In this document: positions 6,577 to 14,801 of the stretch, piece by piece
Layout of the letters: each line of letters begins with the position of its first letter
Position numbering within the stretch: the stretch's first letter is position 1
Assembly (NCBI RefSeq): GCF_018829635.1
Contig: NZ_JAHKKG010000019.1
Coordinates: forward strand, 104,582 to 168,581
Direction: 5' to 3'
Length of the DNA: 64,000 nucleotides
Source of the DNA: Paractinoplanes bogorensis
Lineage (GTDB): Bacteria; Actinomycetota; Actinomycetes; Mycobacteriales; Micromonosporaceae
Notes under the pieces: model-generated
What the model was told of the DNA's origin: nothing
The model's input: the letters and a program-made list of their open reading frames with translations, nothing else
The model's database searches: none
Made by a program: the position numbers and the translations under genes

Positions 6577-8166
6577 TTATCGGCCCGCGTTGTCGAGAAG
6601 CAGGTGCTCGGTGATGCGGTCGAGGTCACGGCCCCAGGGGCGGTCGGCGGTTCCCGGGGGCAGCAGGGCGTCGATGTCGGGGAGCAGGGCCGTGGCGCCT
6701 AGGCGGCCGGCCTGGACGACGGCCAGCAACTCGCAGGCCAGCACCTCGCGCAGGCCGGTGATCGCCTCGTCCAGGCATTCGGCGGCCTCGAAGCCGAAGC
6801 TCTGCACGTCCTCCTGACCCAGCGACGTCTCCATCGCGCCGGACAACACCGGTGTGGCGAAGCGTCGCAGCCGGTGGGTGATGCCGACGGCTCGTTTGTG
6901 GACCGTGGCCATGCCCGCGTGCAGGCCGGGGGACTCCGAGAGCTGACGGTTGAGGCCGGTCAGGTTCGGGTCCAGCAGCCGGTGCAGGCGGGCCGTGCCC
7001 AACTCGGCCAGGTGGACCAGCGCGGTCGTCAGCGCACCCGCGGCGGCCACCAGATCCGTGCCGGCGAAGCCGAACGTGCCGACGAACTCGCCGTCCAGGT
7101 GGGCGGGGGAGTCGGTGACGGCGGTCAGGGCGCGTTCGGTGGCGGCGTCGAGCGCGTCGATGGCGCGCACGGCGACGGCCAGAGCGGGGGCGGTGACCCG
7201 GAACGAAACCGGCGCCTGCAACGCTCGGGCGGGGGCGTCGCCGCGGAGTTTGCGCAGGTCGTCAAGGATGTCGCGGAGTTCGGGGCTGTCGGCCAGGGCC
7301 GGGTGCAGCGGGTCGGGGCTGGCGCCGATGACCGTGTGCGAGGCCGCGGCGCCGACGACGATCTGACGGATCAGGGTGCGGGCGGCATCGCTCGCCACCA
7401 CGGCGAGGCCGGTCAAGCCTGGGACGCCCTCCAAGAACGCGATGCCCTCCTTGGCCCCGAACGGACGCGGGGTCAGGCCCGCCGCCGAGAGCGCCTCGGC
7501 CGCATCCGTGGTGCCGGGAGAAGCGACCCCGGGAGGCGTGGCGTTGGGAGGTGTGGCGCCCGGCAAGGCCAGCACTTGGCCCGTGCCGTTGAGGACCGCG
7601 CCTACGTGGGCCAGGGGGATGATCTCGCCGGCGGCGCCGTTGCCTCGCGCGGGAATGGCAGGCGTGACGCCGGCGTCGAGCAGAGCGACCAGCGCCTGAC
7701 AGAGCGCGGGGGACACGCCGGCCGCGGGATCCAGCAAGGTTCGCAGGCGGGCGGCCACTACCGCTCGGGCCTGGTCGACGCGCAGCCACGGAGCCGAGCC
7801 GACCGCGCGGCCCGTCATCAGGGTGTCCTGGTGGCGGGCCTGAGCCTCCGGATCGAGGCGCACGCCGGAGAGTGCGCCCATCCCGGTGTTGACCCCGTAG
7901 ACGACCCGGCCCGCCAGGTCGCGCAGTGTGGCGCGGCGGCTCTCGTCGAGGGCGTCGAGCAGGGCGGGTGCCAGCGCGATCCGGCACGAGCCGCGCGCCA
8001 CCTCGCCGATGACCGCGCGGGAGAGGTCGGCCGGGCGCTCGATGCTCAGCACAGGAGAACCGGGGCGCTCGTCACCGCGTACGGGAAAAGGCTCGTCGCT
8101 GTGCACGGAGAAGCGCTCGGGTGGATTCGGGCGCTTCTCACCGCGTACGGGAAAATTGTTGGTCAT
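6577..8166 (-). CDS. Second HAL/PAL-family homologue lacking the MIO serine
   Basis: A 529-residue lyase-fold protein, only distantly similar to the one at 913. The Tyr loop is intact (VVYGVNTGMGALSG), but the MIO triad is Ala178-Ala179-Gly180 in ARGNGAAGEIIPLAH, where HutH has GASGDLAPLAH. SLGQEDVQSFG matches the EDHVSM-like C-terminal loop, and PVSFRVTAPA the central arginine segment. The first ~40 residues are an additional arm with two copies of FPVRG(E/D)(K/E)R, encoded by the TTCCCGTACG word repeated about 70 bp apart. Its ATG overlaps the stop of the upstream cyclodeaminase gene (ATGA), which argues that the arm is really translated. A proline/threonine-rich insertion near residues 200-220 (TPPNATPPGVASPGTT) is also atypical. 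Catalysis, if any, must be MIO-independent. Confidence 0.82.
   Translation of the reverse strand: MTNNFPVRGEKRPNPPERFSVHSDEPFPVRGDERPGSPVLSIERPADLSRAVIGEVARGSCRIALAPALLDALDESRRATLRDLAGRVVYGVNTGMGALSGVRLDPEAQARHQDTLMTGRAVGSAPWLRVDQARAVVAARLRTLLDPAAGVSPALCQALVALLDAGVTPAIPARGNGAAGEIIPLAHVGAVLNGTGQVLALPGATPPNATPPGVASPGTTDAAEALSAAGLTPRPFGAKEGIAFLEGVPGLTGLAVVASDAARTLIRQIVVGAAASHTVIGASPDPLHPALADSPELRDILDDLRKLRGDAPARALQAPVSFRVTAPALAVAVRAIDALDAATERALTAVTDSPAHLDGEFVGTFGFAGTDLVAAAGALTTALVHLAELGTARLHRLLDPNLTGLNRQLSESPGLHAGMATVHKRAVGITHRLRRFATPVLSGAMETSLGQEDVQSFGFEAAECLDEAITGLREVLACELLAVVQAGRLGATALLPDIDALLPPGTADRPWGRDLDRITEHLLLDNAGR
8060..8164. repeat. Duplicated CGTACGGGAAAA word in the 5' end of the second lyase gene
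   Basis: CACCGCGTACGGGAAAA occurs twice about 70 bp apart, with similar GAGAAGCGCTC flanks, and encodes the two FPVRG motifs of the N-terminal arm. It appears to be an in-frame duplication built on the genome-wide TTCCCGTACG word. Confidence 0.6.
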
Positions 8167-9179
8167 CGGTAGCGCAGCATCGTGCCGGTGTCGGTGGACT
8201 CGGCCCGGGTCAGGATGAGGTGGGCCAGCGCGACGTCGAGGATCGACAGGCCGCGGTGCCAGAACAGGATGCGCTCGTCCGGCGTCTCGCGGCCCGGCTT
8301 CCGGCCGCTGACGATCTCGCCGATCTGCGCGTAGAGCGACTCCTCGCTGAGCCGCCCGGAGTCGACGTGGGCGCGCAACGCTCCGAACCGCCCCGACCGC
8401 GACTCGCGCCAGTCGTCGACGACCACCTTGTCCATCACGTCGAGCAGGTCGAGTTCGACCGCGCTGACTGTGCCGTAGGGGACCACGAACGCGCCGGGGC
8501 GAACCGCCGCCGTACGCAGAAGCGGGGTTGGTTTCTCCAGCCGGGACGCCTCGACCAGGATGTCGGCGCCGTCGTAGGCCTCGTCCGCGGTAGCCACCGC
8601 GACCACCGGCGTGTCGGTCACCTTGCGCAGCTCATCGGCGAAGGCCTCGCGCGACTCCGGACGGCGGCTCGTGACCCGGATCTCTTCGAGTGGGAACAGG
8701 CTGTCGAGCATCGTCACGTTGGCGAAGGCGGTGCCGCGCGCGCCGACGTGGCCGAGGATCTTCGAGTCGGGCCGGGCCAGGTACTTCGCGCCGACCGCGG
8801 TCATCGCGCCGGTACGCACCTCGGTGATCCAGGTGGCATCCATGATGGCGAGGGGGACGCCGTTGGTCGGGTCGTACAGCGTCATGAGCGCGAGTTCGCT
8901 GGGCAGGCCCTGCTGGTAGTTCGGCACGAAGTCGCCGACCACCTTGACCCCGCTGAGCCCACGTTCGCCGAGCGTGTCGACGTGGCCGCGCAGCACGTTG
9001 AAGTGGCCGATCCCGCCGTTGTTGGGCATCAGGTGCATGCGTGGCTCGAACACCGTCTCGCCACGCCCGTGGGCCGCCACGACGTTCTCCACGGCCGCGA
9101 TCACGTCGGCCGGGGTGATCGCCAGCGTCTCGATGTCGGCGCCGTTGAGGAAGCGGGTGTGAATCATGTAATGCACCAT
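8163..9179 (-). CDS. Ornithine cyclodeaminase/mu-crystallin family protein
   Basis: A 338-residue NAD(P)-dependent enzyme of the ornithine cyclodeaminase, alanine dehydrogenase and ketimine reductase family. EPRMHLMPNNG, GVKVVGDFVPNYQQGLP (catalytic Lys region), ATWITEVRTGAMTAVGAKYLA, the Rossmann segment ILGHVGARGTAFANV and VVVDDWRES (catalytic Asp region) are in order. The family acts on amino acids or their imines, which fits an operon with a lyase-fold partner: it overlaps that gene by 4 bp. AAGG sits just ahead of the ATG at 9179. It is divergent from the RpiR regulator with only 47 bp between starts. The exact substrate cannot be assigned. Confidence 0.85.
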   Translation of the reverse strand: MVHYMIHTRFLNGADIETLAITPADVIAAVENVVAAHGRGETVFEPRMHLMPNNGGIGHFNVLRGHVDTLGERGLSGVKVVGDFVPNYQQGLPSELALMTLYDPTNGVPLAIMDATWITEVRTGAMTAVGAKYLARPDSKILGHVGARGTAFANVTMLDSLFPLEEIRVTSRRPESREAFADELRKVTDTPVVAVATADEAYDGADILVEASRLEKPTPLLRTAAVRPGAFVVPYGTVSAVELDLLDVMDKVVVDDWRESRSGRFGALRAHVDSGRLSEESLYAQIGEIVSGRKPGRETPDERILFWHRGLSILDVALAHLILTRAESTDTGTMLRYR

Positions 9180-9187
9180 ATAACCTT

Positions 9188-9218
9188 GGTGTTTCGAAGT
9201 ATTCAGCTTCCTCGCAGG
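9188..9218. promoter_or_regulatory. Divergent promoter with TGAATAC half-site
   Basis: The 47-bp gap between the cyclodeaminase-like operon and the RpiR gene holds TTTCGAAGTATTCAGCTTC. Read on the minus strand it contains TGAATAC, the same heptamer as the palindrome at 816-835. GAAG and CTTC flank it symmetrically. A shared regulator of both promoters is plausible. Confidence 0.35.
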
Positions 9219-9226
9219 GCGGGTGC

Positions 9227-10060
9227 ATGACGCTGGACAGACAGCCCGATACCGTACGGGCTCAGGACTGGCTCCTCGATCTGGCCCAGCGGCACCGGCT
9301 CTCTCCGACCCAGCGTCAGATCGTGCAGCGCATGCTCGGCATGTTCCCCGACGTGGCGTTCCAGTCGACGATCGAGATCGCCGAGCAGGCCGGGGTGTCG
9401 CAGCCGACCGTCACCCGGCTGGCCACCGCGCTCGGTTTCGCCGGCTATCCCGAGTTCCGGACCGCGCTGCGCGAGGTGGTGCTGTCCCACCAGGGCGGTC
9501 CGGCGGTTCCGCACAGCGCCGTCGACCTGGAGATCGACAACCTTTCCGCCGTACGCCGTGAGCTCGACGCCCCGCGGCTGGCGCAAGCCGTCGAGTTGCT
9601 GGCGGCCACGACACCGCTCGGCGTGATCGGCCTGCGCGCCTCGGCCGCCCTGGCCGAGTATTTCGGATATTTCGCTCGTCGCGTTCTGCCCGCGGTGCAG
9701 GTGCACACCGACGCGAGCGTCCTCGACGACGCCGTGCTGGAGTTGCGGCAGCAGGGCGCGGGGGCGGTGCTCGTCTTCGCCATGCCCCGGTGCCCGGCCG
9801 CGACGGTGGGGGCGCTGCGGCTGGCCCGGCAGCTCGGCCTGCGGACCGTGGTGGTGGCCGACAGCCCGCTCGTCCCGTTCGCGGACGCCGCCGACGTGCT
9901 GCTCGTGGCCCCCGTCGGTACCGGTCTGCTCTTCGACTCGCACGCGGCCGTGGTGGTGCTGGCGATCAGTCTGCTCGACGCGATCGCCGGCACCGACCCG
10001 GAGCGTACGCAGGAAAGGCTCGAGGCCCACGAGGCCTTGGTCGAACGCTGGGCCTTCTAA
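9227..10060 (+). CDS. MurR/RpiR-family transcriptional regulator
   Basis: A 277-residue regulator with an N-terminal HTH_6 domain (LSPTQRQIVQRML, then STIEIAEQAGVSQPTVTRLATALGFAGYPEFRTALRE) and a C-terminal SIS phosphosugar-type domain from about residue 120 (TPLGVIGLRASAALAEYFGYFARR). RpiR proteins usually sense phosphorylated sugars, but some control amino-acid catabolism. Its divergent placement next to the cyclodeaminase and lyase genes indicates a local regulator. The stop codon overlaps the convergent lipoprotein gene by 4 bp. Confidence 0.87.
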   Translation: MTLDRQPDTVRAQDWLLDLAQRHRLSPTQRQIVQRMLGMFPDVAFQSTIEIAEQAGVSQPTVTRLATALGFAGYPEFRTALREVVLSHQGGPAVPHSAVDLEIDNLSAVRRELDAPRLAQAVELLAATTPLGVIGLRASAALAEYFGYFARRVLPAVQVHTDASVLDDAVLELRQQGAGAVLVFAMPRCPAATVGALRLARQLGLRTVVVADSPLVPFADAADVLLVAPVGTGLLFDSHAAVVVLAISLLDAIAGTDPERTQERLEAHEALVERWAF

Positions 10061-10755
10061 GCGCCCGGCGTCTGGGGCAGGCACTCGGGCGACGTGCCCA
10101 CCGTGCGCTGGATCCGCTTGAAGCTGCCGCCCTGGTATTCGTAGCGGTAGTTCAGCGTCAGGTTGGGGCACGACTTCGAGCCCTTGGCGCTGGTGCCGTA
10201 GCCGATGACCTCGATGACGCCGTTCTTGATGTTCACCTCTTGGACCACGGGCTCGTCCGCCTTGGCCACGTCCTCGAGCAGCACCCCGATGCGCTGGGCC
10301 CCGATCGGGTTGCCGGTGTTCTTGAAGATCTCGATCGTCGACGCCCAGTACGAGGTGGAGGCCTCGCACGTACGGGTGATGATCGTGTCCCGCACGCCGT
10401 CCTTGGTGACGTCCACCTGGGTGCCGGCCTGGATCACGATGTCCTGATTGTCGTAGGGGCAGCCCTTCATGTAGGGCACCCACTCGCTGTAGTCTCCGGC
10501 CTGGGTCGGCCTCTTCGTGGGCGTGGCCGTTTTGGTGGTCTTGACCGGCTCGACGGCCGGCTCGGTCGTGGGCGGCGTCGTGCTCGGAGCCGACGTCCGC
10601 GGGACACCCCCGAACCCGGTGTCCGGCTGTGCGCTCGCGCTCGTGGTGGTCTTCGGTGCCGCGTCCGGCGTCTCACCGCCGCTGCTGCACCCCGCGGTGA
10701 CCGCGACTACCAATGCCAGGACGGCGACCTTCAAGTTTCCCCGTTGCATTTCCAT
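10057..10755 (-). CDS. Secreted lipoprotein, function unknown
   Basis: A 232-residue predicted lipoprotein. The signal peptide (NLKVAVLALVVAVTAGC) ends in the lipobox VTAGC, followed by a Ser/Thr/Pro-rich wall-spanning linker to about residue 85 (TTSASAQ, PSTTPPTTEP). The folded part has four cysteines (KGCPYDN, TRTCEAS, KSCPNLT, SPECLP) that could form two disulfides. DVTKDGVRDTIITRTCEA resembles VCBS/EF-hand-like calcium-binding repeats. It is convergent with the RpiR gene. The ATG at 10755 was chosen over an upstream TTG. Confidence 0.72.
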   Translation of the reverse strand: MEMQRGNLKVAVLALVVAVTAGCSSGGETPDAAPKTTTSASAQPDTGFGGVPRTSAPSTTPPTTEPAVEPVKTTKTATPTKRPTQAGDYSEWVPYMKGCPYDNQDIVIQAGTQVDVTKDGVRDTIITRTCEASTSYWASTIEIFKNTGNPIGAQRIGVLLEDVAKADEPVVQEVNIKNGVIEVIGYGTSAKGSKSCPNLTLNYRYEYQGGSFKRIQRTVGTSPECLPQTPGA

Positions 10756-10874
10756 GCCCGTCAAATTACGCAGCTCCGGGGGATCGTTGCTCCCCGATTT
10801 ATGCCACCGCGGCGGTTCCGTCGGGCTGGCGACAGAAGCCTGCCCGACCGCCCCTCGGGGCCTACCCTCGCGCC

Positions 10875-12176
10875 ATGGATGTCGCGGTTGCCGGAGCCGG
10901 GCCGACAGGTTTGTTCACCGCGGTGGCACTCGCCCGCCGCGGCCATCGGGTGACCGTGGTCGATCGGGATCCCGGACCGGCCGCCGACGGGTCGTGGGAG
11001 CGCCGCGGGGTCATGCAGTTCCACCACCCGCACGGGTTCCGGCCGCAGATCGCCGAGGCCCTGTCCGCCGAGATGCCCGAGATGCTGACCGCCCTCGGCG
11101 ACGCCGGGGCCGGCCAGATCGTCTTCCCGGGTTCCCCGTTCCCGGCCCTGCGGTGCCGGCGCGCGGTGTTCGAGCAGGTGCTGCGGGCCTTCGCCGCCGC
11201 CGAACCCGGGGTCGAGCTGCGGTCCGGCCACGTCGACGATGTGCTGCGCTCGGGCGGCCGGGCCACCGGCCTGCGCGTCGACGGCCACGACCTGCCGGCC
11301 GATCTGGTGATCAACGCCGCCGGCCGGGCCGCCCGCCTGGCCGACGACCTGCGCGTGCCGGGGGAGGGCGGAGACTGCGGTTTCGCGTACGTCTCCCGGC
11401 AGTACTCGCTGCTCCCCGGCGCCGAGTTCGGCCCGATGAACGCCCCGGTCGGCAACATCAAGACCCAGTCGGGCTACCTGGTCGCGATCTTCGTGCACGA
11501 CCGTCGCACGTTCTCGGCCCTGTTCATCCGTCCCGCCGACGACCGCCGCTTCCTCGCACTCCGCTTCACCGAGGTCTTCGAGACCGCCGCCGCGGCCGTG
11601 CCCGCCCTGGCCGACTGGGTGACTCCGTCGCGCAGCACGCCGATCACGCCGGTGCAGCCGGGTGGCCGGCTCCACAACACGTACCGGGGTCAGCTCGACG
11701 CGGCCGGCCGGGTCGGCCTGCCCGGGTTGCTGCACGTCGGCGACGCCGTCTGCACCACCAACCCGTCGGCGGGCCGGGGCATCGCCGTCGCGCTGCGCCA
11801 GGCGGTGGCCCTGCTGCGCCTGATCGACGAGTATCCGGGCGACCCCGCCGCGGCCGCGCAGGCCTTCGACGAGTGGTGCGACTCCCACGTACGCCCGTGG
11901 TTCGACGACCACGTCTACTGGGACACCGACCTGCTGCGCCGCTGGTCGGGCGGCGACGTCGACGTGACCCGCCGGCTGCCCAGCGACCTGATCATGGAAG
12001 CCACCGAGGTCGACCCGACTCTGTTGCGCGTGGTCGGCCCGTACATGGCCATGCAGGCCCTGCCCGCCACCCTCGACGAGATCGAGCCGCAGGCCCGGGC
12101 CCTGTACGCCCGCGGCTGGCGCCCGCCCCCACATCCCGGCCCGACCCGCGACGAGCTGGCCGAGCTCATCGCGTGA
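10875..12176 (+). CDS. FAD-dependent oxidoreductase/monooxygenase (PHBH/UbiH-like)
   Basis: A 433-residue flavoprotein. The N-terminal dinucleotide motif VAGAGPTGLFTAVALARRGHR ends in the acidic ribose-binding VVDRD. VINAAGRAARLAD lies in the middle, and GDAVCTTNPSAGRGIAVALRQA is the second FAD motif (GD with a downstream helix) of class A monooxygenases. It has no membrane segment and no neighbouring pathway genes to suggest a substrate. There is no strong ribosome-binding site before the ATG at 10875, but similarity begins directly at MDVAVAG. Confidence 0.82.
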   Translation: MDVAVAGAGPTGLFTAVALARRGHRVTVVDRDPGPAADGSWERRGVMQFHHPHGFRPQIAEALSAEMPEMLTALGDAGAGQIVFPGSPFPALRCRRAVFEQVLRAFAAAEPGVELRSGHVDDVLRSGGRATGLRVDGHDLPADLVINAAGRAARLADDLRVPGEGGDCGFAYVSRQYSLLPGAEFGPMNAPVGNIKTQSGYLVAIFVHDRRTFSALFIRPADDRRFLALRFTEVFETAAAAVPALADWVTPSRSTPITPVQPGGRLHNTYRGQLDAAGRVGLPGLLHVGDAVCTTNPSAGRGIAVALRQAVALLRLIDEYPGDPAAAAQAFDEWCDSHVRPWFDDHVYWDTDLLRRWSGGDVDVTRRLPSDLIMEATEVDPTLLRVVGPYMAMQALPATLDEIEPQARALYARGWRPPPHPGPTRDELAELIA

Positions 12177-12228
12177 TTGCCCGGCCTGGCTACCCTGGCG
12201 GCAATCCACTGTAGATGAGGTGCCGGCC

Positions 12229-12750
12229 GTGAACCTCGCTGCCATTGTGATCTCGCTCTTCGCTCTCGCCGTCTCCGCCCTGGTCGGATTTCGCCAGCTC
12301 AGTTCCATGCGGACGGCGAACAGCACGGTGGTGGCCATCGAGCTGCTCACCCGGGAATGCCGCAGCGACGAGTTCCTGATCAGCGAGGAGTTCGTGCTTC
12401 GCGAGCTGCCGGGCCTTCCGCTCGACAACGGCCTCGAAGGCTTGTCACCCGAGCAGCGGCGTCACGTCAGCCGCATCGCGCTGTATTTCAGCAGTCTCGG
12501 AGCGATGGCCGTGATGGGCGGGATCGAAACCAGGATGATTGTCGGGCTGGTGCCGGCTCGCGCTCGTCGCGCCTGGGCGGCCCTCGAGCCGATGATTCTC
12601 GCCGAGCGCCGGCTGGGGACGCCGACATATCTCTCGTTCTTCGAGCATCTCGTCTGTCTCATCGGCGACGCCGACCCGACCCGGCATCACGAGAGGCTCG
12701 GGCTGCGCAGGTTGGAGGCTCCTTCCGCCCCAGCTGTCGGCGGTCCGTAA
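12229..12750 (+). CDS. Hypothetical DUF4760-like protein with N-terminal membrane anchor
   Basis: A 173-residue protein with one hydrophobic N-terminal segment (LAAIVISLFALAVSALVGF) followed by a helical cytoplasmic domain. The layout resembles DUF4760-type proteins: short anchor, then STVVAIELLTRECRSDEF. The GTG at 12229 is preferred over the GTG at 12220 because GATGAGG sits about 8 nt ahead of it. No function can be assigned. Confidence 0.65.
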   Translation: MNLAAIVISLFALAVSALVGFRQLSSMRTANSTVVAIELLTRECRSDEFLISEEFVLRELPGLPLDNGLEGLSPEQRRHVSRIALYFSSLGAMAVMGGIETRMIVGLVPARARRAWAALEPMILAERRLGTPTYLSFFEHLVCLIGDADPTRHHERLGLRRLEAPSAPAVGGP

Positions 12751-12803
12751 ACGTCCGGCCCCGTTCGAGGCGTCTGAGGAGATGAAGGCGCACGAACACG
12801 GGG

Positions 12804-13322
12804 GTGGGCGAGTTGGACGGCGGATTCGAGGAGTACGTGCGAGCGCGCGGCGATGCACTGCGCCGCTTCGCCTACGTGCTCTGCGGCGACCGGCACCTGG
12901 GCGAAGACCTCGTGCAGGAGGTGCTGGTCAGGGCCTACCGCCGCTGGCCGTCGATCGAGCACGAGCAGCCCGACCGCTATCTGCGCACCGCCCTGGTCCG
13001 CTCCCACGTGTCCTGGCTACGCGTCCGCTCCCATCGCGAGCGCCCACAAGAGATCAACACCGATTTCCCCGTACGCGATGACTTCGCCCACGACCAGGCC
13101 GAGCGCGACGATCTGTGGCCGCGCCTGGGCCGGCTCACCCGGGCGCAGCGCGCGGTGCTGGTGCTGCGCTACTACGAAGATCTCGACGACCGCCAGATCG
13201 CCGACGTGCTGCGCTGCTCACCCGCCACCGTCCGGGTGCACGCCTTCCGCGGCCTGGCCCGATTACGCGCCGAGCTGTCGCCGACGACCGTGCCCTCCGC
13301 TTCGAAGGGAGCAAACCTGTGA
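12804..13322 (+). CDS. ECF RNA polymerase sigma factor, SigE-like family
   Basis: A 172-residue sigma factor with region 2 (FEEYVRARGDALRRFAYVL through GEDLVQEVLVRAYRRW) and region 4 (LTRAQRAVLVLRYYEDLDDRQIADVLRCSPATVRVHAFRGLARLR). The length and the ARGDALRRFAY signature match the actinobacterial SigE-type 50-series ECF factors that lack regions 1 and 3. The GTG start at 12804 follows GGGGGT. The stop TGA overlaps the GTG of the downstream membrane gene, its probable anti-sigma factor. Confidence 0.9.
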   Translation: MGELDGGFEEYVRARGDALRRFAYVLCGDRHLGEDLVQEVLVRAYRRWPSIEHEQPDRYLRTALVRSHVSWLRVRSHRERPQEINTDFPVRDDFAHDQAERDDLWPRLGRLTRAQRAVLVLRYYEDLDDRQIADVLRCSPATVRVHAFRGLARLRAELSPTTVPSASKGANL

Positions 13323-14278
13323 CGCTGGAAGAGGACCTGCGAACCACCCTGCACGATCGGGCCGCGCGCCCGCCGTCGCAGCCCGACCCCGACCTGTGGG
13401 AAAAGGTCGTCGACGGCGTGTGGCGCCGCCGTCGCCGCCACCGGGCGGTCGCGATGGGGGGCGCCGCTCTTGCCCTGGTCGCCGTCGCCACCGTGCCCCC
13501 GCTGCTGGCCCATCGCTCCGCTCCGCCCCCGCCTCAGCCCGCCGTATCACCGCCGCCCCGGGTGCAGCAGCCCGACTTCCCCTTGCGACCCGACTGGGTC
13601 CCACCCTCCGCGGGCACTCCGACGGTGACGCAGCTCGGCCCGAACAGCCATCTCAGTTACGAGCGCGGCACCTCGGTCCTGAACGCCGAGATCGGCCCGC
13701 TGGAGCCCGACTGGGAGGTCGAGGCCACCGACGAGCACACCACCACCGTCAACGGCCGCTCCGCTCTGGTGCATGCCGCCGACACCTACGACGGCGCAAC
13801 CCCCGGCGACCGCTTCGTCGGTGTGCGCTGGCGACTCTCCGACGGCCGCAGGGTCCAGGTGCTGAGCCTGGGCAACCGCACCGAGGCCGACGTGCTGCGA
13901 TTCGCGCGGGGCCTGACCCCCGGCACCGTCCCGGCCGCCCCGTCGCCGTTCACGTTCGCGTCGGTGCCACCCGGCCTGACCCTGCAACACCAGAGCGCCG
14001 GCTTCGTCTGCCTGGCGCCCCCTTCGATCGTCGCCGAGTCCCGCCAGCCGACCGGCCTGTGCATAGGTGTCACCTCCGAACCCGACAACCGGGGCAGCGC
14101 CCCCGACACTGTCACGGTCAACGGCCGGCTGGCCGCCTACTACTCCGACAGCGCAGCCCTCGACGTCGACCTGGGTTACGGCCGCACCCTCCAGCTGACC
14201 TGGGACGACAGCGGTCCCACAGCCATGACCCGAGAGGAGGCGCTCCACTTCGCCGCCGGCATAACGGTGCGCTCATGA
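13319..14278 (+). CDS. Membrane protein, probable ECF-associated anti-sigma factor
   Basis: A 319-residue single-pass protein. About 45 cytoplasmic residues (VTLEEDLRTTLHDRA, rich in charged side chains) lead to a transmembrane helix near 48-66 (AVAMGGAALALVAVATVPPLLA), a proline-rich stalk (APPPPQPAVSPPPRV) and a large extracytoplasmic domain. This is the architecture of membrane-bound anti-sigma factors co-encoded with SigE-like ECFs in actinobacteria. It starts with GTG inside the sigma gene's stop, with AAGGGAG 8 nt upstream. No zinc-binding HxxxCxxC motif is seen, so it would not be a ZAS-type anti-sigma. Confidence 0.7.
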   Translation: MTLEEDLRTTLHDRAARPPSQPDPDLWEKVVDGVWRRRRRHRAVAMGGAALALVAVATVPPLLAHRSAPPPPQPAVSPPPRVQQPDFPLRPDWVPPSAGTPTVTQLGPNSHLSYERGTSVLNAEIGPLEPDWEVEATDEHTTTVNGRSALVHAADTYDGATPGDRFVGVRWRLSDGRRVQVLSLGNRTEADVLRFARGLTPGTVPAAPSPFTFASVPPGLTLQHQSAGFVCLAPPSIVAESRQPTGLCIGVTSEPDNRGSAPDTVTVNGRLAAYYSDSAALDVDLGYGRTLQLTWDDSGPTAMTREEALHFAAGITVRS

Positions 14279-14297
14279 CCCGTAGTAGGTTGCGACG

Positions 14298-14801
14298 ATG
14301 ATCGACGGCCGCAGTGATCAGCCGCTGCTGTTCCTTGACGTTGACGGTCCGCTGATCCCGTTTCGTGCGCGCGCGGTGGCGCGTCCACACTCCGACCTCT
14401 CGGACAATCCGCTGGTCGACCGGCTGGACCCGGCGGACGGGCGCCGCCTGATCGACCTGGGATGTCAGCTGGTCTGGGCCACGACGTGGATGGCCGACGC
14501 CAACGAGGTGATCGCGCCCCGGCTCGGCCTGCCCGCACTGCCGATCGTGGACTTCCCGGACGACGATGACGAGCCCAGGGGCGGCCTGCACTGGAAGACG
14601 AGCCACCTCACCCGTTGGGCGGCCGAGCGCCCCTTCATCTGGCTCGACGACGAGATCACCGACACCGACTGGCAGTGGGTGCGAGACCACTATCAGGGCG
14701 CGGCGCTGCTGCACCGCGTCGATCCGTTCGCCGGGCTGAGCGACGCTGACTTCGCCACCGTCCGCCGGTGGCTCGAGACTCGACGGACCAGCGTCCGCTA
14801 G
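14298..14801 (+). CDS. HAD-superfamily hydrolase, Swiss-army-knife repair type
   Basis: A 167-residue compact HAD protein. LLFLDVDGPLIPF is motif I (nucleophile and acid Asp), LVWATTWM occupies motif II (Thr), and PFIWLDDEITDTDWQW supplies the motif IV acidic pair. The small size without a cap and the WATTW motif resemble HAD domains linked to nucleic-acid end repair, but the gene stands alone. It overlaps the convergent TPP-enzyme gene by 4 bp. Confidence 0.75.
   Translation: MIDGRSDQPLLFLDVDGPLIPFRARAVARPHSDLSDNPLVDRLDPADGRRLIDLGCQLVWATTWMADANEVIAPRLGLPALPIVDFPDDDDEPRGGLHWKTSHLTRWAAERPFIWLDDEITDTDWQWVRDHYQGAALLHRVDPFAGLSDADFATVRRWLETRRTSVR

Noticed and set aside
8163..9179. Calling the cyclodeaminase-like gene a staphylopine/SbnB-type synthase or true ornithine cyclodeaminase
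   Set aside because: The sequence fits the family only; no partner genes or diagnostic residues separate the subfamilies.
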